Below are positions 49,269 through 62,915 of a DNA stretch of 64,000 nt, in pieces; positions within the stretch are counted from its first letter, which is position 1; each line of letters opens with the position of its first letter. Below the pieces are notes generated by a model. It was not told the origin of the DNA. It worked only from the letters and a program-made list of their open reading frames with translations, and did no database searches. The stretch covers positions 863,501 through 927,500 of the forward strand of contig JAWQEG010000508.1 of the NCBI GenBank assembly GCA_033782935.1, given 5' to 3'. This DNA is from Petrolisthes cinctipes. Its lineage: Eukaryota > Arthropoda > Malacostraca > Decapoda > Porcellanidae. The translations under genes and the position numbers were made by a program.

Positions 49269-51939
49269 GCATGTACAGATCGCTTCTGGGACCCCAAAAT
49301 ATCGAATTTTCGGGTGTTTAGGGCCAGAATTTGAGATATAAACGGGTACAGAAGATGCATGCACATATCGACTTTTGTGCACCTAAAAGATCGATTTTCA
49401 GTATGTTTTTGGCCTGTATTTTAAAAATACTCTAACACGGAGTAGGCATGTACAGATACCTTCTGGGACCTCTAAATATCGAATTTTCGGGTGTTTTGGG
49501 ACTGAATTTAAGATATCGATTTTTTGGCACCTAAAATGTCGATTTTTAGCATGTTTTTAGCCTATATTTTGAAAATATTCTAGCACTGTGTAGGCATGTA
49601 CAGATTGCTTCTGGGACCCCAAAATATTGAATTTTCGGGTGTTTTGAGCCTGAATTTGAGATATAAACGGGTACAGAAAATACAAGCACATATTGACTTT
49701 GGGCATCTAAAATATCGATTTTCAGCATGTTTTGGGCCTGTATTTTGAAAATACTCTAACACTGAGTAGGCATGTACAGATTGCTTCTGGGACCCCAAAA
49801 TATCGAATTTTCGGGTGTTTTGAGCCTGAATTTGAGATATAAACGGGTACTGAAGATGCATGCACATATCGACTTTTGTGCACCTAAAAGATCGATTTTC
49901 TGTATGTTTTTGGCCTGTATTTTGAAAATACTCTAACACGGAGTAGGCATGTACAGATACCTTCTGGGACCTCAAAATATCGAATTTTCGTGTGTTTTGG
50001 GACTGAATTTGAGATATCGATTTTTTGGCACCTAAAATGTCGATTTTTAGCATGTTTTTAGCCTATATTTTGAAAATATTCTCGCACTGTGTAGGCATGT
50101 ACAGATTGCTTCTGGGACCCCAAAATATTGAATTTTCGGGTGTTTTGAGCCTGAATTTGAGATATAAACGGGTACAGAAGATACATGCACATATTGACTT
50201 TGGGCATCTAAAATATCGATTTTCAGCATGTTTTGGGGCTGTAATTTAAAATACTCTAACACTGAGTAGGCATGTACAGATTGCTTCTGGGACCCCAAAA
50301 TATTGAATTTTCGGGTGTTTTGAGCCTGAATTTGAGATATAAACGGGTACTGAAGATGCATGCACATATCGACTTTTGTGCACCTAAAAGATCGATTTTC
50401 TGTATGTTTTTGGCCTGTATTTTGAAAATACTCTAACACGGAGTAGGCATGTACAGATACCTTCTGGGACCTCTAAATATCGAATTTTCGGGTGTTTTGG
50501 GACTGAATTTGAGATATCGAATTTTTGGCACCTAAAAGATCGATTTTTAGCATGTTTTTAGCCTATATTTTGAAAATATTCTAGCACTGTACAGATTGCT
50601 TCTGGGACCCCAAAATATTGAATTTTCGGGTGTTTTGAGCCTGAATTTGAGATATAAACGGGTACAGAAGATACATGCACATATTGACTTTGGGCACCAA
50701 AAATATCGATTTTCAGCATGTTTTGGGCCTGAATTTTGAAAATACTCTAACACGGAGTAGGCATGTACAGATCGCTTCTGGGACCCCAAAATATCGAATT
50801 TTCGGGTGTTTAGGGCCAGAATTTGAGATATAAACGGGTACAGAAGATGCATGCACATATCGACTTTTGTGCACCTAAAAGATCGATTTTCAGTATGTTT
50901 TTGGCCTGTATTTTAAAAATACTCTAACACGGAGTAGGCATGTACAGATACCTTCTGGGACCTCTAAATATCGAATTTTCGGGTGTTTTGGGACTGAATT
51001 TAAGATATCGATTTTTTGGCACCTAAAATGTCGATTTTTAGCATGTTTTTAGCCTATATTTTGAAAATATTCTAGCACTGTGTAGGCATGTACAGATTGC
51101 TTCTGGGACCCCAAAATATTGAATTTTCGGGTGTTTTGAGCCTGAATTTGAGATATAAACGGGTACAGAAAATACAAGCACATATTGACTTTGGGCATCT
51201 AAAATATCGATTTTCAGCATGTTTTGGGCCTGTATTTTGAAAATACTCTAACACAGAGTAGGCATGTACAGATTGCTTCTGGGACCCCAAAATATTGAAT
51301 TTTCGGGTGTTTTGAGCCTGAATTTGAGATATAAACGGGTACTGAAGATGCATGCACATATCGACTTTTGTGCACCTAAAAGATCGATTTTCAGTATGTT
51401 TTGAGCATGTATTTTGAAAATACTCTAACATGGAGTAGGCATGTACAGATCGCTTCTGGGACCCCTATATATCAAATTTTCGGGTGTTTTGGGACTGAAT
51501 TTGAGATATCGACTTTTTGGCACCTAAAAGATCGATTTTTAGCATGTTTTTAGCCTATATTTTGAAAATATTCTAGCACTGAGTAGGCATGTACAGATTG
51601 CTTCTGGGACCCCAAAATATTGAATTTTCGGTTGTTTTGAGCCTGAATTTGAGATATAAACGGGCACAGAAGATACATGCACATATTGACTTTGGGCACC
51701 AAAAATATCGATTTTCAGCATGTTTTGGGCCTGAATTTTGAAAATACTCTAACACGGAGTAGGCATGTACAGATACCTTCTGGGACCCCAAAATATCGAA
51801 TTTTCGGATGTTTTGAGCCTGAATTTGAGATTTAAACGGGTACTGAAGATGCATGCACATATCGACTTTTGTGCACCTAAAAGATCGATTTTCAGTATGT
51901 TTTGAGCATGTATTTTGAAAATACTCTAACACGGAGTAG

Positions 51940-52086
51940 GCATGTACAGATCGCTTCTGGGACCCATAAATATCGAATTTTCGGGTGTTTTGGGCCTTAA
52001 TTTGAGATATCACCTTTACGCACCTAAAATATCGATTTTCAGTATGATTTTGGCCTGTATTTTGAAAATACTCTAACACTGAGTAG
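51940..52086. repeat. Divergent short monomer, 147 bp
   Basis: It carries the same 29-bp loss as S ('gagatatcacc') but its right half is L2-like ('cagtatgattttggcctg', 'ctctaacactgag') instead of S-like. It also has singular changes: 'gggccttaat', 'cacctttacgcacc' and 'aaaatatcg'. The next monomer (52087-52263) is a normal 177 bp but also carries private changes ('acagttagc', 'cgaactttc', 'gtgcttaggg', 'cctaagaga'). Confidence 0.82.
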
Positions 52087-55000
52087 GCATGTACAGTTAG
52101 CTTCTGGGACCCCAAAATATCGAACTTTCGGGTGCTTAGGGCCAGAATTTGAGATATAAACGGGTACAGAAGATGCATGCACATATCGACTTTTGGGCAC
52201 CTAAGAGATCGATTTTCAGTATGTTTTGAGCATGTATTTTGAAAATACTCTAACACGGAGTAGGCATGTACAGATCGCTTTTGGGACCCCTAAATATCGA
52301 ATTTTCGGGTGTTTTGGGACTGAATTTGAGATATCGACTTTTTGGCACCTAAAAGATCGATTTTTAGCATGTTTTTAGCCTATATTTTGAAAATATTCTA
52401 GCACTGAGTAGGCATGTACAGATTGCTTCTGGGACCCCAAAATATTGAATTTTCGGGTGTTTTGAGCCTGAATTTGAGATATAAACGGGTACAGAAGATA
52501 CATGCACATATTGACTTTGGGCACCAAAAATATCGATTTTCAGCATGTTTTGGGACTGAATTTTGAAAATACTCTAACACGGAGTAGGCATGTACAGATC
52601 GCTTCTGGGACCCCAAAATATCGAATTTTCGGGTGTTTAGGGCCAGAATTTGAGATATAAACGGGTACAGAAGATGCATGCACATATCGACTTTTGGGCA
52701 CCTAAAAGATCGATTTTCAGTATGGTTTTGGCCTGTACTTTGAAAATACTCTAACACTGAGTAGGCATGTACAGATCGCTTCTGGGACCCCTAAATATCG
52801 AATTTTCGGGTGTTTCGGGACTGAATTTGAGATATCGACTTTTTGGCACCTAAAAGATCGATTTTTAGCATGTTTTTAACCTATATTTTGAAAATATTTT
52901 AGCACTGAGTAGGCATGTACATATTGCTTCTGGAACCCCAAAATATTGAATTATCGGGTGTTTTGAGCCTGAATTTGAGATATAAACGGGTACAAAAGAT
53001 ACATGCACATATTGACTTTGGGCACCAAAAATATCGATTTTCAGCATGTTTTTGGCCTGAATTTTGAAAATACTCTAACACGGAGTAAGCATGTACAGAT
53101 CGCTTCTGGGACCCCAAAATATCGAATTTTCGGGTGTTTAGGGCCAGAATTTGAGATATAAACGGGTACAGAAGATGCATGCACATATTTACTTTTGGGC
53201 ACCTAAAAGATTGATTTTCAGTATGTTTTTGGCCTGTATTTTGAAAATACTCTAACACGGAGTAGGCATGTACAGATACCTTCTGGGACCTCTAAATATC
53301 GAATTTTCGGGTGTTTTGGGACTGAATTTGAGATATCGATTTTTTGGCACCTAAAATGTCGATTTTTAGCATGTTTTTAGCCTATATTTTGAAAATATTC
53401 TAGCACTGTGTAGGCATGTACAGATTGATTCTGGGACCCCAAAATATTGAATTTTCGGGTGTTTTGAGCCTGAATTTGAGATATAAACGGGTACAGAAGA
53501 TACATGCACATATTGACTTTGGGCATCTAAAATATCGATTTTCAGCATGTTTTGTGCCTGTATTTTGAAAATACTCTAACACGGAGTAGTCATGTACAGA
53601 TCGCTTCTGGGACCCCTAAATATCGAATTTTCGGGTGTTTTGGGACTGAATTTGAGATATCGACTTTTTGGCACCTAAAAGATCGATTTTTAGCATGTTT
53701 TTAGCCTATATTTTGAAAATATTCTAGCACTGTACAGATTGCTTCTGGGATCCCAAAATATTGAATTTTCGGGTGTTTTGAGCCTGAATTTGAGATATAA
53801 ACGGGTACAGAAGATACATGCACATATTGACTTTGGGCACCAAAAATATCGATTTTCAGCATGTTTTGGGCCTGAATTTTGAAAATACTCTAACACTGAG
53901 TAGGCATGTACAGATTGCTTCTGGGACCCCAAAATATTGAATTTTCGGGTGTTTTGAGCCTGAATTTGAGATATAAACGGGTACTGAAGATGCATGCACA
54001 TATCGACTTTTGTGCACCTAAAAGATCGATTTTCAGTATGTTTTGAGCATGTATTTTGAAAATACTCTAACACGGAGTAGGCATGTACAGATCGCTTCTG
54101 GGACCCCTAAATATCGAATTTTCGGGTGTTTTGGGACTGAATTTGAGATATCGACTTTTTGGCACCTAAAAGATCGATTTTTAGCATGTTTTTAGCCTAT
54201 ATATTGAAAATATTCTAGCACTGAGTAGGCATGTACAGATTGCTTATGGGACCCCAAAATATTGAATTTTCGGGTGTTTTGAGTCTGAATTTGAGATATA
54301 AACGGGTACTGAAGATGCATGCACATATCGACTTTTGTGCACCTAAAAGATCGATTTTCAGTATGTTTTGAGCATGTATTTTGAAAATACTCTAACACGG
54401 AGTAGGCATGTACAGATCGCTTCTGGGACCCCTAAATATCGAATTTTCGGGTGTTTTGGGACTGAATTTGAGATATCGATTTTTTGGCACCTAAAATGTC
54501 GATTTTTAGCATGTTTTTAGCCTATATTTTGAAAATATTCTAGCACTGTGTAGGCATGTACAGATTGCTTCTGGGACCCCAAAATATTGAATTTTCGGGT
54601 GTTTTGAGCCTGAATTTGAGATATAAACGGGTACAGAAGATACATGCACATATTGACTTTGGGCATCTAAAATATCGATTTTCAGCATGTTTTGGGCCTG
54701 TATTTTGAAAATACTCTAACACTGAGTAGGCATGTACAGATTGCTTCTGGGACCCCAAAATATTGAATTTTCGGGTGTTTTGAGCCTGAATTTGAGATAT
54801 AAACGGGTACTGAAGATGCATGCACATATCGACTTTTGTGCACCTAAAAGATCGATTTTCAGTATGTTTTGAGCATGTTTTTTGAAAATACTCTAACACG
54901 GAGTAGGCATGTACAGATCGCTTCTGGGACCCCTAAATATCGAATTTTCGGGTGTTTTGGGACTGAATTTGAGATATCGACTTTTTGGCACCTAAAAGAT

Positions 55001-56390
55001 CGATTTTTAGCATGTTTTTAGCCTATATTTTGAAAATATTCTAGCACTGTACAGATTGCTTCTGGGACCCCAAAATATTGAATTTTCGGGTGTTTTGAGC
55101 CTGAATTTGAGATATAAACGGGTACAGAAGATACATGCACATATTGACTTTGGGCACCAAAAATATCGATTTTCAGCATGTTTTGGGCCTGAATTTTGAA
55201 AATACTCTAACACGGAGTAGGCATGTACAGATCGCTTCTGGGACCCCAAAATATCGAATTTTCGGGTGTTTAGGGCCAGAATTTGAGATATAAACGGGTA
55301 CAGAAGATCCATGCACATATCGACTTTTGGGCACCTAAATGATCGATTTTCAGTATGTTTTTGGCCTGTATTTTGAAAATACTCTAACACGGAGTAGGCA
55401 TGCACAGATACCTTCTGGGACCTATAAATATCGAATTTTCGGGTCTTTTGGGACTGAATTTGAGATATCGATTTTTTGGCACCTAAAATGTCGATTTTCA
55501 GCATGTTTTTAGCCTATATTTTGAAAATATTCTAGCACTGTGTAGGCATATACAGATTGCTTCTGGGACCCCAAAATATTGAATTTTCGGGTGTTTTGAG
55601 CCTGAATTTGAGATATAAACGGGTACTGAAGATGCATGCACATATCGACTTTTGTGCACCTAAAAGATCGATTTTCAGTATGTTTTGAGCATGTATTTTG
55701 AAAATACTCTAACACGGAGTAGGCATGTACAGATCGCTTCTGGGACCCCTAAATATCGAATTTTCGGGTGTTTTGGGACTGAATTTGAGATATCGACTTT
55801 TTGGCACCTAAAAGATCGATTTTTAGCATGTTTTTAGCCTATATTTTGAAAATATTCTAGCACTGTACAGATTGCTTCTGGGACCCCAAAATATTGAATT
55901 TTCGGGTGTTTTGAGCCTGAATTTGAGATATAAACGGGTACAGAAGATACATGCACATATTGACTTTGGGCACCAAAAATATCGATTTTCAGCATGTTTT
56001 GGGCCTGAATTTTGAAAATACTCTAACACGGAGTAGGCATGTACAGATCGCTTCTGGGACCCCAAAATATCGAATTTTCGGTTGTTTTGAGCCTGAATTT
56101 GAGATATAAACGGGTACTGAAGATGCATGCACATATCGACTTTTGTGCACCTAAAAGATCGATTTTCAGCATGTTTTGGGCCTGTATTTTGAAAATACTC
56201 TAACACTGAGTAGGCATGTACAGATTGCTTCTGGGACCCCAAAATATTGAATTTTCGGGTGTTTTGAGCCTGAATTTGAGATATAAACGGGTACTGAAGA
56301 TGCATGCACATATCGACTTTTGTGCACCTAAAAGATCGATTTTCAGTATGTTTTGAGCATGTATTTTGAAAATACTCTAACACGGAGTAG

Positions 56391-56681
56391 GCATGTACAG
56401 ATACCTTCTGGGACCTCTAAATATCGAATTTACGGGTGTTTTGGGACTGAATTTGAGATATCGATTTTTTGGCACCTAAAATGTCGATTTTCAGCATGTT
56501 TTTAGCCTATATTTTGAAAATATTCTAGCACTGTGTAGGCATATACAGATTGCTTCTGGGACCCCAAAATATCGAATTTTCGGGTGTTTTGGGACTGAAT
56601 TTGAGATATCGACTTTTTGGCACCTAAAAGATCGATTTTGAGCATGTTTTTAGCCTATATTTTGAAAATATTCTAGCACTG
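56391..56681. repeat. Two adjacent short monomers (S-S)
   Basis: S at 56391-56538 is followed directly by another S-type monomer starting 56539, the only full S-to-S step of 148 bp in the window. The second has an L1b-like left edge ('gcatatacagattgctt', 'gaccccaaaatatcg') and then turns S-specific ('gggactgaat', 'gagatatcga'). It is an exchange hybrid rather than a copy of its neighbour. Confidence 0.82.
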
Positions 56682-58622
56682 TACAGATTGCTTCTGGGAC
56701 CCCAAAATATTGAATTTTCGGGTGTTTTGAGCCTGAATTTGAGATATAAACGGGTACAGAAGATACATGCACATATTGACTTTGGGCACCAAAAATATCG
56801 ATTTTCAGCATGTTTTGGCCTGAATTTTGAAAATACTCTAACACGGAGTAGGCATGTACAGATCGCTTCTGGGACCCCAAAATATCGAATTTTCGGGTGT
56901 TTTGAGCCTGAATTTGAGATATAAACGGGTACTGAAGATGCATACACATATCGACTTTTGTGCACCTAAAAGATCGATTTTCAGTATGTTTTGAGCATGT
57001 ATTTTGAAAATACTCTAACACGGAGTAGGCATGTATAGATCGCTTCTGGGACCCCTAAATATCGAATTTTTGGGTGTTTTGGGACTGAATTTGAGATATC
57101 GACTTTTTGGCACCTAAAAGATCGATTTTTAGCATGTTTTTAGCCTATATTTTGAAAATATTCTAGCACTGTACAGATTGCTTCTGGGACCCCAAAATAT
57201 TGAATTTTCGGGTGTTTTGAGCCTGAATTTGAGATATAAACGGGTACAGATGATACATGCACATATTGACTTTGGGCACCAAAAATATCGATTTTCAGCA
57301 TGTTTTGGGCCTGAATTTTTGAAAATACTCTAACACGGAGTAGGCATGTACAGATCGCTTCTGGGACCCCAAAATATCGAATTTTCGGGTGTTTAGGGCC
57401 AGAATTTGAGATATAAACGGGTACAGAAGATCCATGCACATATCGACTTTTGGGCAACTAAATGATCGATTTTCAGTATGTTTTTGGCCTGTATTTTGAA
57501 AATACTCTAACACGGAGTAGGCATGTACAGATACCTTCTGGGACCTCTAAATATCGAATTTTCGGGTGTTTTGGGACTGAATTTGAGATATCGATTTTTT
57601 GGCACCTAAAATGTCGATTTTCAGCATGTTTTTAGCCTATATTTTGAAAATATTCTAGCACTGTGTAGGCATATACAGATTGCTTCTGGGACTCCAAAAT
57701 ATTGAATTTTCGGGTGTTTTGAGCCTGAATTTGAGATATAAACGGGTACAGAAGATACATGCACATATTGACTTTGGGCACCAAAAATATCGATTTTCAG
57801 CATGTTTTGGGCCTGATTTCTGAAAATACTCTAACACGGAGTAGGCATGTACAGATCGCTTCTGGGACCCCAAAATATCGAATTTTCGGGTGTTTAGGGC
57901 CAGAATTTGAGATATAAACGGCTACAGAAGATGCATGCACTTATCGACTTTTGGGCACCTAAAAGATCGATTTTCAGTATGTTTTTGGCCTGTATTTTGA
58001 AAATACTCTAACACGGAGTAGGCATGTACAGATACCTTCTGGGACCTCTAAATATCGAATTTTCGGGTGTTTTGGGACTGAATTTGAGATATCGATTTTT
58101 TGGCACCTAAAATGTCGATTTTTAGCATGTTTTTAGCCTATATTTTGAAAATATTCTAGCACTGTGTAGGCATGTACAGATTGCTTTTGGGACCCCAAAA
58201 TATTGAATTTTCGGGTGTTTTGAGCCTGAATTTGAGATATAAACGGGTACAGAAGATACATGCACATATTGACTTTGGGCATCTAAAATATCGATTTTCA
58301 GCATGTTTTGGGCCTGTATTTTGAAAATACTCTAACACTGAGTAGGCATGTACAGATTGCTTCTGGGACCCCAAAATATTGAATTTTCGGGTGTTTTGAG
58401 CCTGAATTTGAGATATAAACGGGTACTGAAGATGCATGCACATATCGACTTTTGTGCACCTAAAAGATCGATTTTCAGTATGTTTTGAGCATGTATTTTG
58501 AAAATACTCTAACACGGAGTAGGCGTGTACAGATCGCTTCTGGGACCCCTAAATATCGAATTTTCGGGTGTTTTGGGACTGAATTTGAGATATCGACTTT
58601 TTGGCACCTAAAAGATCGATTT

Positions 58623-61600
58623 TTAGCATGTTTTTAGCCTATATTTTGAAAATATTCTAGCACTGTACAGATTGCTTCTGGGACCCCAAAATATTGAATT
58701 TTCGGGTGTTTTGAGCCTGAATTTCAGATATAAACGGGTACAGAAGATACATGCACATATTGACTTTGGGCACCAAAAATATCGATTTTCAGCATGTTTT
58801 GGGCCTGAATTTTGAAAATACTCTAACACGGAGTAGGCATGTACAGATCGCTTCTGGGACCCCAAAATATCGAATTTTCGGGTGTTTAGGGCCTGAATTT
58901 GAGATATAAACGGGTACTGAAGATGCATGCACATATCGACTTTTGTGCACCTAAAAGATCGATTTTCAGCATGTTTTGGGCCTGTATTTTGAAAATACTC
59001 TAACACTGAGTAGGCATGTACAGATTGCTTCTGGGACCCCAAAATATTGAATTTTCGGGTGTTTAGAGCCTGAATTTGAGATATAAACGGGTACTGAAGA
59101 TGCATGCACATATCGACTTTTGTGCACCTAAAAGATCGATTTTCAGTATGTTTTGAGCATGTATTTTGAAAATACTCTAACACGGAGTAGGCATGTACAG
59201 ATCGCTTCTGGGACCCCTAAATATCGAATTTTCGGGTGTTTTGGGACTGAATTTGAGATATCGACTTTTTGGCACCTAAAAGATCGATTTTTAGCATGTT
59301 TTTAGCCTATATTTTGAAAATATTCTAGCACTGTACAGATTGCATCTGGGACCCCAAAATATTGAATTTTCGTGTGTTTTGAGCCTGAATTTGAGATATA
59401 AACGGGTACAGAAGATACATGCACATATTGACTTTGGTCACCAAAAATATCGATTTTCAGCATGTTTTGGGCCTGAATTTTGAAAATACTCTAACACGGA
59501 GTAGGCATGTACAGATCGCTTCTGGGACCCCAAAATATCGAATTTTCGGGTGTTTTGAGCCTGAATTTGAGATATAAACGGGTACTGAAGATGCATGCAC
59601 ATATCGACTTTTGTGCACCTAAAAGATCGATTTTCAGTATGTTTTGAGCATGTATTTTGAAAATACTCTAACACGGAGTAGGCATGTACAGATCGCTTCT
59701 GGGACCCCTAAATATCAAATTTTCGGGTGTTTTGGGACTGAATTTGAGATATCGACTTTTTGGCACCTAAAAGATCGATTTTTAGCATGTTTTTAGCCTA
59801 TATTTTGAAAATATTCTAGCACTGTACAGATTGCTTCTGGGACCCCAAAATATTGAATTTTCGGGTGTTTTGAGCCTGAATTTGAGATATAAACGGGTAC
59901 AGAAGATACATGCACATATTGACTTTGGGCACCAAAAATATCGATTTTCAGCATGTTTTGGGCCTGAATTTTGAAAATACTCTAACACGGAGTAGGCATG
60001 TACAGATCGCTTCTGGGACCCCAAAATATCGAATTTTCGGGTGTTTAGGGCCTGAATTTGAGATATAAACGGGTACTGAAGATGCATGCACATATCGACT
60101 TTTGTGCACCTAAAAGATCGATTTTCAGCATGTTTTGGGCCTGTATTTTGAAAATACTCTAACACTGAGTAGGCATGTACAGATTGCTTCTGGGACCCCA
60201 AAATATTGAATTTTCGGGTGTTTAGAGCCTGAATTTGAGATATAAACGGGTACTGAAGATGCATGCACATATCGACTTTTGTGCACCTAAAAGATCGATT
60301 TTCAGTATGTTTTGAGCATGTATTTTGAAAATACTCTAACACGGAGTAGGCATGTACAGATCGCTTCTGGGACCCCTAAATATCGAATTTTCGGGTGTTT
60401 TGGGACTGAATTTGAGATATCGACTTTTTGGCACCTAAAAGATCGATTTTTAGCATGTTTTTAGCCTATATTTTGAAAATATTCTAGCACTGTACAGATT
60501 GCATCTGGGACCCAAAAATATTGAATTTTCGTGTGTTTTGAGCCTGAATTTGAGATATAAACGGGTACAGAAGATACATGCACATATTGACTTTGGTCAC
60601 CAAAAATATCGATTTTCAGCATGTTTTGGGCCTGAATTTTGAAAATACTCTAACACGGAGTAGGCATGTACAGATTGCTTCTGGGACCCCAAAATATTGA
60701 ATTTTCGGGTGTTTTGAGCCTGAATTTGAGATATAAACGGGTACTGAAGATGCATGCACATATCGACTTTTGTGCACCTAAAAGATCGATTTTCAATATG
60801 TTTTGAGCATGTATTTTGAAAATACTCTAACACGGAGTAGGCATGTACAGATCGCTTCTGGGACCCCTAAATATCGAATTTTCGGGTGTTTTGGGACTGA
60901 ATTTGAGATATCGACTTTTTGGCACCTAAAAGATCGATTTTTAGCATGTTTTTAGCCTATATTTTGAAAATATTCTAGCAGTGTACAGATTGCTTCTGGG
61001 ACCCCAAAATATTGAATTTTCGTGTGTTTTGAGCCTGAATTTGAGATATAAACGGGTACAGAAGATACATGCACATATTGACTTTGGGCACCAAAAATAT
61101 CGATTTTCAGCATGTTTTGGGCCTGATTTCTGAAAATACTCTAACACGGAGTAGGCATGTACAGATCGCTTCTGGGACCCCAAAATATCGAATTTTCGGG
61201 TGTTTAGGGCCAGAATTTGAGATATAAACGGGTACAGAAGATGCATGCACTTATCGACTTTTGGGCACCTAAAAGATCGATTTTCAGTATGTTTTTGGCC
61301 TGTATTTTGAAAATACTCTAACACGGAGTAGGCATGTGCAGATACCTTCTGGGACCTCTAAATATCGAATTTTCGGGTGTTTTGGGACTGAATTTGAGAT
61401 ATCGATTTTTTGGCACCTAAAATGTCGATTTTTAGCATGTTTTGGGCCTGTATTTTGAAAATACTCTAACACTGAGTAGGCATGTACAGATTGCTTCTGG
61501 GACCCCAAAATATTGAATTTTCGGGTGTTTTGAGCCTGAATTTGAGATATAAACGGGTACTGAAGATGCATGCACATATCGACTTTTGTGCACCTAAAAG

Positions 61601-62915
61601 ATCGATTTTCAGTATGTTTTGAGCATGTATTTTGAAAATACTCTAACACGGAGTAGGCATGTACAGATCGCTTCTGGGACCCCTAAATATCGAATTTTCG
61701 GGTGTTTTGGGACTGAATTTGAGATATCGACTTTTTGGCACCTAAAAGATCGATTTTTAGCATGTTTTTAGCCTATATTTTGAAAATATTCTAGCACTGT
61801 ACAGATTGCTTCTGGGACCCCAAAATATTGAATTTTCGGGTGTTTTGAGCCTGAATTTGAGATATAAACGGGTACAGAAGATACATGCACATATTGACTT
61901 TGGTCACCAAAAATATCGATTTTCAGCATGTTTTGGGCCTGAATTTTGAAAATACTCTAACACGGAGTAGGCATGTACAGATCGCTTCTAGGACCCCAAA
62001 ATATCGAATTTTCGGGTGTTTTGAGCCTGAATTTGAGATATAAACGGGTACTGAAGATGCATGCACATATCGACTTTTGTGCACCTAAAAGATCAATTTT
62101 CAGCATGTTTTGGGCCTGTATTTTGAAAATACTCTAACACTGAGTAGGCATGTACAGATTGCTTCTGGGACCCCAAAATATTGAATTTTCGGGTGTTTAG
62201 AGCCTGAATTTGAGATATAAACGGGTACTGAAGATGCATGCACATATCGACTTTTGTGCACCTAAAAGATCGATTTTCAGTATGTTTTGAGCATGTATTT
62301 TGAAAATACTCTAACACGGAGTAGGCATGTACAGATCGCTTCTGGGACCCCTAAATATCGAATTTTCGGGTGTTTTGGGACTGAATTTGAGATATCGACT
62401 TTTTGGCACCTAAAAGATCGATTTTTAGCATGTTTTTAGCCTATATTTTGAAAATATTCTAGCACTGTACAGATCGCTTCTCCTACCCCAAAATATTGAA
62501 TTTTCGTGTGTTTTGAGCCTGAATTTGAGATATAAACGGGTACAGAAGATACATGCACATATTGACTTTGGTCACCAAAAATATCGATTTTCAGCATGTT
62601 TTGGGCCTGAATTTTGAAAATACTCTAACACGGAGTAGGCATGTACAGATCGCTTCTGGGACCCCAAAATATCGAATTTTCGGGTGTTTTGAGCCTGAAT
62701 TTGAGATATAAACGGGTACTGAAGATGCATGCACATATCGACTTTTGTGCACCTAAAAGATCGATTTTCAGTATGTTTTGAGCATGTATTTTGAAAATAC
62801 TCTAACACGGAGTAGGCATGTACAGATCGCTTCTGGGACCCCTAAATATCGAATTTTCGGGTGTTTTGGGACTGAATTTGAGATATCGACTTTTTGGCAC
62901 CTAAAAGATCGATTT
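58623..62915. repeat. 1159-bp super-repeat (tetramer + trimer), three copies
   Basis: Copies are 58623-59781 and 59782-60940 in tandem, and 61757-62915 after an 816-bp gap of ordinary units. Each has a 668-bp then a 491-bp step. Shared rare marks are 'gtgtttagagcctg' near 59059, 60218 and 62192, and 'ctttggtcacc' near 59433, 60592 and 62567. 'attgcatctggga' near 59339 and 60498 marks the first two copies. Confidence 0.87.
61332..61479. repeat. Hybrid 148-bp monomer (S left, L1b right)
   Basis: It begins as S ('gacctctaaa', 'gagatatcga', 'aaatgtcgatttttagcatg') and then continues 'ttttgggcctgtattttgaa' and 'actctaacactgag', the right half of L1b. The switch falls within the shared 'agcatgtttt'. 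A whole L1 is thereby lost, which explains the 325-bp spacing that follows. It gives a directly visible trimer-to-dimer conversion. Confidence 0.85.

Larger units (their letters stand above)
37489..51539. repeat. Tetramer-rich domain
   Basis: Tetramers (667-678 bp) end at anchors 39651, 40329, 40996, 42656, 44817, 45495, 46173 and 49159, eight of the 19 in the window. Only one dimer (ending 47980) occurs. Many tetramers carry a left L2a followed by an L2b-like monomer, that is, a duplicated L2. Blocks are shared at long distance inside the domain (see findings), so its copy-number changes involve segments of several kb. Confidence 0.85.

Noticed and set aside
51573..52256. Longest minus-strand open frame, 227 codons, with a ~59-residue periodic peptide; similar 216-codon frames at 39685-40335 and 48515-49165
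   Set aside because: The period is the 177-bp monomer (59 codons) read through. Frames open and close with unit type, end at stops in S, and recur about a hundred times at other lengths. There is no domain, promoter or splice context. Treated as a repeat shadow.
62461..62490. Clustered change 'cttctcctacccc' in place of 'cttctgggacccc' as a possible protein-site change
   Set aside because: It is a single copy with three adjacent altered bases (compare 'tgttacccc' near 40561). Most simply it is one multi-base mutation or a local sequence error.
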